From: Spirochaetota bacterium
GTDB taxonomy: Bacteria; Spirochaetota; UBA4802; UBA5550
Direction: 5' to 3'
DNA: 64,000 nucleotides
Assembly (NCBI GenBank): GCA_016933025.1
Contig: JAFGBT010000030.1
Span: forward strand, 62,001-126,000
Under the pieces are notes generated by a model. That model ran no database searches, was not told the origin of the DNA, and was given only the letters and a program-made list of their open reading frames with translations. The position numbers and the translations under genes are program-made. Shown in pieces: positions 9,154 through 17,279 of the stretch. Numbering within the stretch: position 1 is the stretch's first letter; the number at the start of each line of letters is the position of its first letter.

Positions 9154-9399
9154 ATGAATATTAACAATTTCCTTTATACTTTCCTTGATGACGAAGAACT
9201 GCTTCTTGTGTTTATAAAGCAGAAAGTTGAGGAAGCCTTTCGAAGAATTGATGAACATCAAAATGATAACGGAAAATTATCAATAAAAGGTGATAATTAC
9301 ATATTCGAAACGACATCAAGACTTTCAGATTTTAATCAAGAACTAAAAAAAATAACAAAATATTTGGATAAGAATCTTCATAAGTTAATGTCAAGATAA
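9154..9399 (+). CDS. Hypothetical protein, island gene
   Basis: An 81-residue acidic/amphipathic protein with an excellent ribosome-binding site (AAAGGAGG, 8 bases before ATG). Mostly helical, no signal peptide or membrane helix, no family recognised. Its stop overlaps the start of the next gene (TAATG at 9397-9401), so the two are translationally coupled and probably work together. Confidence 0.55.
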   Translation: MNINNFLYTFLDDEELLLVFIKQKVEEAFRRIDEHQNDNGKLSIKGDNYIFETTSRLSDFNQELKKITKYLDKNLHKLMSR

Positions 9400-9908
9400 T
9401 GCGCGAAGATAAAACATTTTATATTGCCGAAAAGCGGATATTCCGTGATAAAAAAGAGAAGCCAACCTTCCGGCTACCGGCATTGGTGATTGCCGTCTAT
9501 CATATATTGCAATCATACGCTTGGGGTGATAAATACGAAGCTTATCCATCGTTAAGTACAATACGCAACCAAGTTTTAGCATCAAAACAATCGATTGTTG
9601 ATGCGCTATATTTTTTAGACAAAGTAAAACTCATCCAAATTTGCAAGGATGAGAATTGTCATGGGGGACGAGATAAAAACTATTATTATCTTCGCAGATT
9701 GTCGGATGACGACATCATTCCCATACAGCAGTTATTACCTGCCGGTCATGAGTTTTTAAAGCGTAGAAAAAGATATAGGCGGGAAAAGGCAAGGTCCAGA
9801 CGCGAAACCTTGGATGATGAAAACAAGGTACCGCCGCGAAACCATGCAAGGTCTTCACGTGGTACTAATAAGAAGATGAAATATAATGATAAGAAAGAAA
9901 AGAGGTAA
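9399..9908 (+). CDS. Helix-turn-helix protein, replication/regulation type
   Basis: A 169-residue protein. Residues about 20-85 look like a winged helix: LPALVIAVYHILQSYAW, then SLSTIRNQVLASKQSIVDALYFLDKVKLIQ as the recognition region. This resembles helix-turn-helix domains at the front of plasmid and phage replication or partition regulators. The last 45 residues are very basic (RRKRYRREKARSRR and similar), suggesting nucleic-acid binding. It is coupled to the preceding gene by a TAATG overlap. The exact role (plasmid-type initiator remnant or island regulator) cannot be decided from the sequence. Confidence 0.5.
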   Translation: MREDKTFYIAEKRIFRDKKEKPTFRLPALVIAVYHILQSYAWGDKYEAYPSLSTIRNQVLASKQSIVDALYFLDKVKLIQICKDENCHGGRDKNYYYLRRLSDDDIIPIQQLLPAGHEFLKRRKRYRREKARSRRETLDDENKVPPRNHARSSRGTNKKMKYNDKKEKR

Positions 9909-9926
9909 AAAGAAGTACGCTTTAAG

Positions 9927-9954
9927 CATTTCGCCACATGAATGTGCCGAAATG
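9927..9954. repeat. Inverted repeat upstream of the recombinase pair
   Basis: CATTTCG (9927-9933) and CGAAATG (9948-9954) flank CACAT/ATGTG with one C-C mismatch and a 2-base loop, giving a 12-pair dyad. There is no T-run after it, so it is not an ordinary terminator. It lies 25 bases before a small gene coupled to the recombinase and may be an operator or recombinase-binding site. Confidence 0.5.
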
Positions 9955-9978
9955 TGTTAAGTTCGGGGAATTCTGGCT

Positions 9979-10179
9979 ATGGTTGAAATACAACACGAAC
10001 ATTTATTTATCAGTACAATTACAAGAGCAGTTATGTGCATTAGTGTATTGACAAAGCAATTAAAGTCTGATACTAATGATACTGTCAATTCAATAGCCGA
10101 TGCTCCATTGAATGACATATATCGCGATAGAGTCATTGTGACATACATGATACTCAAAAAATGGAAACGTGATTCCTGA
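9979..10179 (+). CDS. Small hypothetical protein coupled to the recombinase
   Basis: A 66-residue helical protein with no recognised family. Its stop and the recombinase ATG overlap (TGATG at 10177-10181), so it is likely translated together with the recombinase. It could be a recombination directionality factor or regulator, but nothing in the sequence proves this. The ribosome-binding site is weak. Confidence 0.4.
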   Translation: MVEIQHEHLFISTITRAVMCISVLTKQLKSDTNDTVNSIADAPLNDIYRDRVIVTYMILKKWKRDS

Positions 10180-11741
10180 TGATAATTGATGACCTCGAAA
10201 TACTGCACGAGATAATTGACGGCATAAAGGAATCCTCGCGGCAAGGACGGGAACCAGCGTTCAGTTACGAGCGTATAAGCGACAAAGTACAGAAGGATGG
10301 CCTTTCATTGCAGTTCCAGGAGGATGGAGCGGCCAGATACGCGGCCAGCAAGCGACTTAATATAATAAAATGCTTCTCCATAGTGGAAAGCGCAAAGTCG
10401 AAAGGCCGCAAGATATTCAACAAAATGCTCGACCTTGCGGTAGAACACGGCATAAAGCATATTATATTCAAGAACACCGATAGAATGAGCAGGAATTATT
10501 ACGATTTGATAAGGATTCAGGAACTCATTGACAAGCATGATTTCAACATCCATTTCTATCAGGCATATAGGGTTCTCAATAAACAATCGACCTATATTGA
10601 TGACTTCATCCTCGATGTTGAGGTGGCGGCGGCAAAGCAGTTAAGCAAGAAGCTTTCGTATGAGGTTAAGACCCACAATAAATACAAGGCGGGGAAGGGG
10701 ATAGCCCCCTGTATTTCTCCCTACGGGTATAAATATAACAAAAAGACCAAAATGCATGAAATCGATAAAACACGTGAAAAGGATTGTCGCTTTATATTCG
10801 ATGAATTTGACACTCATAAATACAGCCTGACCGAATTTACCGTTTTAATTAACAAACGAGGTATCAGGTCCAAGACCAAGAAGTTATGGAAAAAGTCACA
10901 ACTATACTTCATGCTCACCAACCCGTTCTATCACGGTGAATTTATATATCATGGTGAAATATTGCCCGGAACTCATAAAAAATACTATAATAAGGACCGC
11001 TATGAAGAGCGGTGCAAAATATTGAGCGGCAGGTTCATCGGCACAAAGAAGTGGGAAACCGACTACCTGCTGGCAAAGTTTATTAAATGCGCCTCGTGCG
11101 GCAAAACCATGACCGGCACATTGAAGAAAGAAAAATATATATACTATAAGCACGATTGCCCCAATGCCCCGAGGCAGGTCAACATCATAGAAGACGATAT
11201 ATTCGCCCTCATTGACGGCCACATGCAAAACTTCGCCTTTTCCGTTGAATTCGGGGACTATTTGAAACAGCTCATCAGGGAATCGACTGACTACAAAAAG
11301 GAAGACGCGCGTTTGGAGCGGGTAAGGTTTAACCGCCGTATATCCGCGCTCGAAGCCAAGCAGGAGAAGCTCCTTGACCTGTATGCGGATGATAAAATTG
11401 ACCGGGGTATATTGAACAAGAAGATTGAGCAGTATCGCATGGAAATCAGGCTGCTGGAAAGGCAGAGGGAATCGCTGTCGGTCGATACCGAGAAGTTCTA
11501 TATCAAGGTCGTTGAGGTCATCGACATGTTCCGCCAGTTACCCCAGATATACCTCGAAGCCCCCAGGGAAGGGAAGGTCGAGATACTCCGGTCCATGGCC
11601 ACGGCCATCAAGCTGGATGGGGACGACCTCGAAATCCTCTGGGAGAAGCCGTACAGCTTCTTTGTGGAGCCGCAGGTCCTGGCCCTCCAAAAAGAAACGA
11701 GCGGGAAAGTTCCCACTCGTCCTATTCTGCTCCCCCGGTAG
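10179..11741 (+). CDS. Large serine recombinase (site-specific integrase)
   Basis: A 520-residue recombinase likely to move the island. The N-terminal resolvase domain has the catalytic Ser34 in YERIS, then GLSLQFQ, and an FKNTDRMSRN stretch typical of the active-site arginines. A recombinase domain follows (about 175-290, including PYGYKYNKK). A zinc-ribbon section has Cys304, Cys307 and Cys327, and the C-terminal part is a coiled coil (about 370-425), the layout of large serine integrases. It overlaps the small upstream gene by one base. The last codons and the TAG stop (11739-11741) lie inside the 3' end of the opposite-strand tRNA-Asn gene, so the gene reaches the attachment point. It appears intact. 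Confidence 0.9.
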   Translation: MIIDDLEILHEIIDGIKESSRQGREPAFSYERISDKVQKDGLSLQFQEDGAARYAASKRLNIIKCFSIVESAKSKGRKIFNKMLDLAVEHGIKHIIFKNTDRMSRNYYDLIRIQELIDKHDFNIHFYQAYRVLNKQSTYIDDFILDVEVAAAKQLSKKLSYEVKTHNKYKAGKGIAPCISPYGYKYNKKTKMHEIDKTREKDCRFIFDEFDTHKYSLTEFTVLINKRGIRSKTKKLWKKSQLYFMLTNPFYHGEFIYHGEILPGTHKKYYNKDRYEERCKILSGRFIGTKKWETDYLLAKFIKCASCGKTMTGTLKKEKYIYYKHDCPNAPRQVNIIEDDIFALIDGHMQNFAFSVEFGDYLKQLIRESTDYKKEDARLERVRFNRRISALEAKQEKLLDLYADDKIDRGILNKKIEQYRMEIRLLERQRESLSVDTEKFYIKVVEVIDMFRQLPQIYLEAPREGKVEILRSMATAIKLDGDDLEILWEKPYSFFVEPQVLALQKETSGKVPTRPILLPR

Positions 11742-11802
11742 GACTCGAACCTACGACCCAGTGGTTAACAGCCACTTGCTCTACCGACTGAGCTACAGGG
11801 GA
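11730..11802 (-). tRNA. tRNA-Asn (GTT)
   Basis: Read on the minus strand, a full cloverleaf folds: acceptor TCCCCTG/CGGGGGA, D arm GCTC...GAGC, anticodon loop CTGTTAA (anticodon GTT) in a 5-pair stem, and T arm GTAGG-TTCGAGT-CCTAC. Discriminator base G; CCA is not encoded. The 3' end overlaps the last 12 bases of the serine recombinase gene, making this tRNA the probable island attachment site. Confidence 0.95.
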
Positions 11803-11816
11803 ATAAATGCGATAGT

Positions 11817-11845
11817 AAATTGATAATGAAGCTTGTATGTGTCAA
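11817..11845 (-). promoter_or_regulatory. Probable promoter of tRNA-Asn
   Basis: On the minus strand TTGACA (11845-11840), 17-base spacer, CAATTT (11822-11817), ending 15 bases before the tRNA 5' end. The -35 box is perfect; the -10 box is weak. Confidence 0.4.
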
Positions 11846-11862
11846 TTATTTTTTCTAAAAAT

Positions 11863-11891
11863 TTGACAAATCAATCATTTTTATCTTGATA
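11863..11891 (+). promoter_or_regulatory. Possible promoter for nadA
   Basis: TTGACA (11863-11868), 17-base spacer, TTGATA (11886-11891). Transcription would begin near 11898 and include the hairpin at 11946-11980 in the leader. Confidence 0.35.
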
Positions 11892-11945
11892 AATTGTTAT
11901 ATTCCGATATTATTAAATTAAACCATTATCGGTTGATAACGAACA

Positions 11946-11980
11946 CGCTTTTTCCCCACGCAGCATCGTGGGGAAAAGCG
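11946..11980 (+). promoter_or_regulatory. Near-perfect hairpin in the nadA leader
   Basis: The arms 11946-11960 and 11967-11980 pair over 14 bases with one bulged T; the 6-base loop is CAGCAT. The hairpin ends 12 bases before the nadA ATG, where no clear ribosome-binding site is visible. There is no T-run on the plus side. It may be a protein operator, an mRNA control element or a terminator remnant. Confidence 0.5.
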
Positions 11981-11992
11981 TATTAATAACAT

Positions 11993-12895
11993 ATGTCATC
12001 AGCAATACAAATAAAAGAACTCGCCCGGGAAAAAAAGGCGATCATCCTGGCTCACAACTATCAGATCGGCGAAATACAGGACGTCGCCGATATTACCGGG
12101 GACTCGCTTGAACTGTCACAGAAGGCCTCTGCAACTGACGCCGCCATGATTATATTCTGCGGGGTCCATTTTATGGCTGAAGCTGCGAGCATCCTGTCCC
12201 CCGACAAGACGGTGATTATGCCGGACCCGACAGCCGGGTGCCCCATGGCGGACATGGTGACCCCGGAAGACGTCATGGCCCTCAGAAAGGAGCATCCGGA
12301 TGCGAAGGTGGTCACGTATATCAATTCGACAGCGGCCGTCAAGGCCTGTTCCGACGTCATCTGCACTTCTTCCAACGCGATAAAAATAGTCGAGCGGACG
12401 GAGGGCGACACAATTATTTTTCTTCCTGACAGAAACCTCGGCTCCTATGTCCAGCGCTTTACCCCCAAGCATATCATTCTCGGGAGTGGATTCTGCCCAA
12501 CGCATGATCATTTTACCAGGGACGATCTTCTTGCGGTAAAAGACAAGCACCCTGACGCCGTCGTAATGGTCCACCCCGAATGCAGGCCCGAAGTCATCGA
12601 TATCGCAGACCATGTGCTCTCCACCGGCCAGATGGTCTCCTTCGCGCAAAATACCGATAAACAGAAGATCATTGTCGGTACGGAGATCGGCATTATCCAC
12701 AAGCTGAAACGCATCGCGCCCCATATTGAATATATACCGGCATCCCAGTCCTTCATATGCCCTGACATGAAGAAGATAAATCTTCAAACGCTCCTCAGCT
12801 CGCTCCAGAACGAGGAGACACGTGTAACCGTGGACGCCGAAGTGCGCAGGAACGCGAAAAAGGCGCTGGAAAAGATGCTGGAGCTTTCATACTGA
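11993..12895 (+). CDS. nadA: Quinolinate synthase
   Basis: Condenses iminoaspartate with dihydroxyacetone phosphate to quinolinate in de novo NAD synthesis. The 300-residue cytosolic protein has the HNYQ start motif, and Cys83, Cys168 and Cys256 at the spacing of the three cysteine ligands of the [4Fe-4S] cluster, plus MVHPEC. Length matches the short NadA type. No nadB or nadC lies nearby. The next gene begins directly at the stop codon, so they form an operon. A strong hairpin lies in the leader. Confidence 0.95.
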   Translation: MSSAIQIKELAREKKAIILAHNYQIGEIQDVADITGDSLELSQKASATDAAMIIFCGVHFMAEAASILSPDKTVIMPDPTAGCPMADMVTPEDVMALRKEHPDAKVVTYINSTAAVKACSDVICTSSNAIKIVERTEGDTIIFLPDRNLGSYVQRFTPKHIILGSGFCPTHDHFTRDDLLAVKDKHPDAVVMVHPECRPEVIDIADHVLSTGQMVSFAQNTDKQKIIVGTEIGIIHKLKRIAPHIEYIPASQSFICPDMKKINLQTLLSSLQNEETRVTVDAEVRRNAKKALEKMLELSY

Positions 12896-14167
12896 ATGGA
12901 ACAGGACATGTCTGATAATATAAAAGACATCACCTGCGATGACGGTCCGGTTGGCGAGGAAGGGTCAGGTCCGATTACCGCTCCAGAACAGGTAGAAAAG
13001 AACGGTACGGGCGACGCCGCTCAATCCTTCGAGGAAGAAACCAGACAACAGCTCAATATTCTGAGGGAAAAAACCTTCACTCCCGAGCTTCGTCGCCTCG
13101 TGGATAGGGTGCGGGATAACGAGCCGGCCGACGACGATGAATACATTGAAGATGCCGACGCATCCCTAAGCGACGAGGAGCTGCAGGTGCGTCTCGGCCG
13201 CCTCTACTACCAGGCAAGCAATATCCTCGACGACCGTGGGATCAATATATCCTTCAATCCTTTTGACCTTAAAGAGACGCTTGCCGCCCCGAACATCCGC
13301 TCGGCACTCGTCGAGCACATCATCACCCAAATGGCCGGTCTTTCTCTTCCTTCTTTTGCGCTGCTGTCGTACAGCATGGATAAAAAAGGATTCGTGCCGG
13401 CAGAACACAATCTCTCCCTGTACCTGGCCGACAACATCATCGTGAGCCTGCGCGACACCCTCTTTAAAAGAATTCTCGCCAGCAGCGACGGCATTATTAT
13501 TGATCCGGCCGAGCTTGGCCAGGACCCCTGTCTATCGAAAATATTCTCGCCAAAGGACGGAACCGCAGTGCGCCCCATATATTTCATCCAATTGAGCGCT
13601 CTGGTCTCAGAGGTAACCGGAGAACTCCTTATTTCAAGCAAAATGCATCTTTCCCCGTTTCTTCCATCATCAATGCTCATGATCGAATTGCCCGCCCGAT
13701 CCGAATACAGGGACGCGGGAGCGATAACCGCCGCCGTCAGGCAAAAACTCTCAATCCCGTACTTTCTCCTGAACGACAACCTGTCCCTGATATTCCACTC
13801 GGGAACCTATGACGATCTCAGCTACACGTATCGCGTGCTCGATTACCTCTTCACCATATTCCTGCTCCAGCGAGACCGGGCGGGGCTCAGCATACAATCA
13901 AAGACCGCGGAAAATTCGAACATGTCATTCCTTATCAAGTACATCATATCAAAATTGAGCCACGATCTCTATTCCGATTCGGTTATTGTCCATATACTCA
14001 GGAACAGGCTGCTGATCCTGACGAGGGACGACTGCATGGTTGCGATCAAGGAGATCATCAATGGATATAACGATCTCATCAAGGGACAATTTAGCATACT
14101 CGAGTTTTATCCCGCGGATTTCCAGGATTCGCTCGATATAATACAGAGAATAATCATTGACAATTAA
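12896..14167 (+). CDS. Unknown conserved-looking protein, acidic N-terminus
   Basis: A 423-residue protein starting immediately after nadA. The first about 90 residues are strongly acidic and probably disordered (DDDEYIEDADASLSDEE). The rest is mixed alpha/beta with no membrane segment or signal peptide. A second ATG at 12908 is possible. The C-terminal 60 residues resemble a small alpha/beta module of the kind found in response-signalling proteins, but no motif secures a family. No function is proposed. Placement between nadA and a PorV-like gene suggests it is a housekeeping gene of this lineage. Confidence 0.7.
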   Translation: MEQDMSDNIKDITCDDGPVGEEGSGPITAPEQVEKNGTGDAAQSFEEETRQQLNILREKTFTPELRRLVDRVRDNEPADDDEYIEDADASLSDEELQVRLGRLYYQASNILDDRGINISFNPFDLKETLAAPNIRSALVEHIITQMAGLSLPSFALLSYSMDKKGFVPAEHNLSLYLADNIIVSLRDTLFKRILASSDGIIIDPAELGQDPCLSKIFSPKDGTAVRPIYFIQLSALVSEVTGELLISSKMHLSPFLPSSMLMIELPARSEYRDAGAITAAVRQKLSIPYFLLNDNLSLIFHSGTYDDLSYTYRVLDYLFTIFLLQRDRAGLSIQSKTAENSNMSFLIKYIISKLSHDLYSDSVIVHILRNRLLILTRDDCMVAIKEIINGYNDLIKGQFSILEFYPADFQDSLDIIQRIIIDN

Positions 14168-14225
14168 CGTGAAACTGTTGCGGCTTCTTCAGGAGGGAAC
14201 CGGCCTTTTCATTGTGTAGAATGAT

Positions 14226-15422
14226 ATGAACACCATGCGGCGCATACTATTTTGCTGGCTGTTACTCGCCATCTTCGGCGCGCGGGTACTCTTTGCCGCC
14301 GGGACTGTCGGGATATCAGGCGCGACATTTCTTGAATACGGTGTCGGCAGCCGTCCCATGGGGATGGGCGAGGCCTTCGCCGCTCAGATTGAGGACATCA
14401 GCGCGCTCTATTACAACCCTGCAAGCCTCGGGTCTCTTAAATACCCACAGCTCGCGCTGTTCCACCATGAGTTGATAGAAGACTCGCGGCTTGAAAATCT
14501 TTCGTTCGCGTATCCGATTAAAAACGGATTCATCGGCATCACCAATACCATGTTCTGGGTCCCCGCATTCGCCAAGATCGATATTAACGGGATCAATGTC
14601 GGTGATGTGCAGTTCTACAACGGCTGTCTCACCGCCGCCTACGGATATGATTTCGAGTATCTCTACGTCGGCGTTGCAATGAAATATATCTACCAGAGGA
14701 TCGACACGAAGCTGGTGCACGCCTTCGGCGTCGACATCGGTCTGCTGAAGGGGCTGAGAATGTGGACTCCCTTTGATGCGCCGATCAGGAATTTCCACAT
14801 CGGGCTCTCGGTTCTGAATCTCGGGACAAAAGTCATGGACAGCCCCCTCCCGCGCCAGATCCGTATCGGGTTCTCCTATAAGCCGCTGAACTGGATGGCC
14901 ATGAACATCGACCTGATTGAAAACTGCATCGACGCGAGCGACCTCATCGATTTCACCCACGGATTCAACGAGAGCTTCAGGCTCAACCTCGGTCTCGAAC
15001 TGTCATATCTCGATCTTCTCTACATCAGGGGAGGGTGGCGGTTCAACGATACCGGCACCTATACCGTCGGCCTCGGCTTCAACTACGTCATCAAAAACGT
15101 CTCGTTCACTATCGACGCCTCGTTCGCCGACGCGGGGACGTTCAATCCCACCTATTCTTTCAATGTCGCCTTCAAACTGATTCCCAAAGTCGTTACCATA
15201 GAAGACCGGAAGAGCGCGCAGGAGCACTACAAGAGCGGAATCAAATCATACGTCGGAGATGACATCGAGGGCGCCATCAGGGAATTCAAAACTACAAAGG
15301 ACTTCGATCCCTATCATAAAAACATAGACCGCAAGATCAAAGACCTTGAGGAGATACAGGAACTTAAGAAGCTGAACCAGATGGAAGAGGAAAAGCTCAA
15401 GGAAAAAAGACGTAATAGATAG
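14226..15422 (+). CDS. PorV/PorQ-like (UPF0164-type) outer-membrane protein with C-terminal TPR-like tail
   Basis: A 398-residue exported protein. The N-terminal signal peptide is clear (RRILFCWLLLAIFGARVLFA, cut near Ala25). The mature part starts GTVGISGATFLEYGVGSRPMGMGEAFAA, followed by YYNPASLG, the hallmark of PorV/UPF0164 beta-barrel proteins. Alternating beta strands continue to about residue 325. The last 70 residues are helical (SAQEHYKSGIKSYVGDDIEGAIREF), like a TPR unit, and end highly charged. In known families such proteins are outer-membrane barrels; a specific role here is not shown. Confidence 0.8.
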   Translation: MNTMRRILFCWLLLAIFGARVLFAAGTVGISGATFLEYGVGSRPMGMGEAFAAQIEDISALYYNPASLGSLKYPQLALFHHELIEDSRLENLSFAYPIKNGFIGITNTMFWVPAFAKIDINGINVGDVQFYNGCLTAAYGYDFEYLYVGVAMKYIYQRIDTKLVHAFGVDIGLLKGLRMWTPFDAPIRNFHIGLSVLNLGTKVMDSPLPRQIRIGFSYKPLNWMAMNIDLIENCIDASDLIDFTHGFNESFRLNLGLELSYLDLLYIRGGWRFNDTGTYTVGLGFNYVIKNVSFTIDASFADAGTFNPTYSFNVAFKLIPKVVTIEDRKSAQEHYKSGIKSYVGDDIEGAIREFKTTKDFDPYHKNIDRKIKDLEEIQELKKLNQMEEEKLKEKRRNR

Positions 15423-15520
15423 ATAGCCGGCCCTCGAATTGCCGTTTTTAGACTTGACATCCGGGCCTTTCCTGTCGCAAGATTAATAGGTATGCCCGGC
15501 ATTTAACAGGATTTTTACCA

Positions 15521-15988
15521 TTGGACATTAAAAAACTTATAACAACAATATCTCCCCTCGCACTGCTCATCTTCATATTTTCTTCCTGCCCCCTTGCCGG
15601 CGGCAAATACTGCATCATTAAAATCATAAACGCCCGAAAAAAGTTGGTCACCCTGAGCGCTGAAATTGCCGACACGGAGACGCTCAGAATGAAGGGGTTG
15701 ATGAACAGAAAGGAAATGGATCGGAACGCAGGAATGCTCTTTGTATTCGACAGTGAACATCTCCTTAATTTCTGGATGAAAGACACGCACCTTCCCCTGA
15801 GCATCGCCTATATTGCGGGCGATGGCACCATCAACGAAATACATGACATGAAGCCGCTCGACGCATCCGTCACGTACCCTTCGTCACGTCCGGCCAGATT
15901 CGCTCTCGAGGTGCACCGGGGATGGTTCGAAAGAAACTCGATTACCAGGGGCTGCAGGATACTGCTGAATGGATGCGTCGGTAAATAG
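15521..15988 (+). CDS. DUF192 family lipoprotein
   Basis: A 155-residue protein with a hydrophobic N-terminus ending FSSC, a probable lipobox, so it is likely a lipoprotein. The body carries the DUF192 signature: LRMKGLMNR, GMLFVF, FWMKDTHLPLSIAYIAGDGTI, and a closing ALEVHRGWF. The family folds as a small beta barrel of unknown function. The best start is TTG at 15521, with AACAGG upstream; no ATG fits the signal peptide. The 3' end overlaps hflX by 20 bases. Confidence 0.8.
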   Translation: MDIKKLITTISPLALLIFIFSSCPLAGGKYCIIKIINARKKLVTLSAEIADTETLRMKGLMNRKEMDRNAGMLFVFDSEHLLNFWMKDTHLPLSIAYIAGDGTINEIHDMKPLDASVTYPSSRPARFALEVHRGWFERNSITRGCRILLNGCVGK

Positions 15989-17141
15989 GATCCCTTCATC
16001 CAAAGACGAGAGGGCTTTTATCATCGGGATACGGATCAGAGGCGCCGATGATGGGACCGCCGACAGCTCCATCGAGGAACTGAAACTCCTGGTTAAAACC
16101 GCCGGGGCGGTCGTCGCGGGTACGCGCGTTCTGACCCGTGACAGAATAGACCAGACCTATATCGTCGGGAAGGGCTATCTCGATGATCTGGCACGCACGA
16201 TCGCCGAGAACAGGATCCGCCTGGTTGTCTTTGACCTCAACACCATCAGGCCAGCGCAGGTCCGCAACCTCGAGGACCGCCTTAAATGCCGTATCATCGG
16301 TCGTACTGAAATCATCATGGACATCTTCGCCAGGAGGGCGAGGAGCGCGGACGCCAAAATACAGGTAGAGCTGGCGCAGCTTAAGTACATCCTTCCGCGG
16401 CTGAAGGGCCTGGGCGGCGTCCTTTCCAGGCTGGGGGGCGGCATCGGCACCAGGGGGCCAGGTGAAAAAATGCTCGAGACCGACCGTCGCCACGTTGAGC
16501 GCCGCATCTCCTCTCTCAATTGTAAGCTCGACAAGATCAAAAAACACCGAGACCTTATCAGGAAATCCCGCCGCGGCGAGCTCATCGGTTCGGTGGTAGG
16601 CTACACCAATGCCGGCAAATCAACTCTCATCAACCTCTTGGCGCGGGACGACCTATTCGTCGAGGATCGCCTGTTCGCAACGTTAGATTCTTACACGCGA
16701 TCAGTCTACCTCGGAAACGGCAAACGCTGCCTTCTCATTGACACGGTCGGATTCATTCGCAACCTCCCGGCCAACCTCATCGAGTCGTTTAAATCAACTC
16801 TGGAGGAGATACGCGAATCCGATTTCCTGATACATGTCGTCGACCTTTCAGCGCCTGATATTGGCGCCAACATACAGACCGTCAATTCGGAAATTGCCGA
16901 GCTAGGCTGCGCCGGCAAAAAAACGATCCTTTTTTTCAACAAGGCCGATCTCCTTGACGGCGATACGCCGGTAAACCGGGTGATGAATCGATACCCTGAA
17001 GCGATCATAGGTTCCGCGGCGAAGGGTGCGGGAATGGATGAGTTGCGATCGCGAATACTCGAAATAAACGATCAGCGCGTCAACGGTCACCCTCCCGGTG
17101 ACAGAAAACATCGCTCAGCAGAGGGCAATGTACTGGCTTGA
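15969..17141 (+). CDS. hflX: Ribosome-associated GTPase HflX
   Basis: GTPase that binds the large ribosomal subunit and can split stalled ribosomes. The 390-residue protein has the HflX N-terminal domain, the glycine-rich linker LSRLGGGIGTRGPGE, a coiled coil, then the G domain: G1 GYTNAGKS (211-218), G3 DTVGF, and G4 NKAD. The length is typical. It overlaps the DUF192 gene by 20 bases, and the last 70 bases contain one copy of a 16-bp direct repeat found again before secA. Confidence 0.95.
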   Translation: MDASVNRIPSSKDERAFIIGIRIRGADDGTADSSIEELKLLVKTAGAVVAGTRVLTRDRIDQTYIVGKGYLDDLARTIAENRIRLVVFDLNTIRPAQVRNLEDRLKCRIIGRTEIIMDIFARRARSADAKIQVELAQLKYILPRLKGLGGVLSRLGGGIGTRGPGEKMLETDRRHVERRISSLNCKLDKIKKHRDLIRKSRRGELIGSVVGYTNAGKSTLINLLARDDLFVEDRLFATLDSYTRSVYLGNGKRCLLIDTVGFIRNLPANLIESFKSTLEEIRESDFLIHVVDLSAPDIGANIQTVNSEIAELGCAGKKTILFFNKADLLDGDTPVNRVMNRYPEAIIGSAAKGAGMDELRSRILEINDQRVNGHPPGDRKHRSAEGNVLA

Positions 17142-17206
17142 ATACAACATGTTTTATTATTGACGTATATGCCGATGGGATTCTATTGTACAGCGCGTCA
17201 ACGGTC
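17073..17206 (+). repeat. 16-bp direct repeat pair between hflX and secA
   Basis: CAGCGCGTCAACGGTC occurs at 17073-17088 (inside the end of hflX) and again at 17191-17206 (secA leader), 118 bases apart. Both copies are exact. The second lies at the predicted secA transcription start, so it may be a remnant of a local duplication or a binding site. Confidence 0.6.
17160..17189 (+). promoter_or_regulatory. Probable secA promoter
   Basis: TTGACG (17160-17165), 18-base spacer, TATTGT (17184-17189). Transcription would start near 17196, leaving a leader of about 85 bases before secA, which has AAAGGA as ribosome-binding site. Confidence 0.4.
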
Positions 17207-17279
17207 TTTACCATGATTACCGAGCCGATTGTTTCTAACGGGATAATGACATACCACCCCTTTATTAAAGGATACTGTA

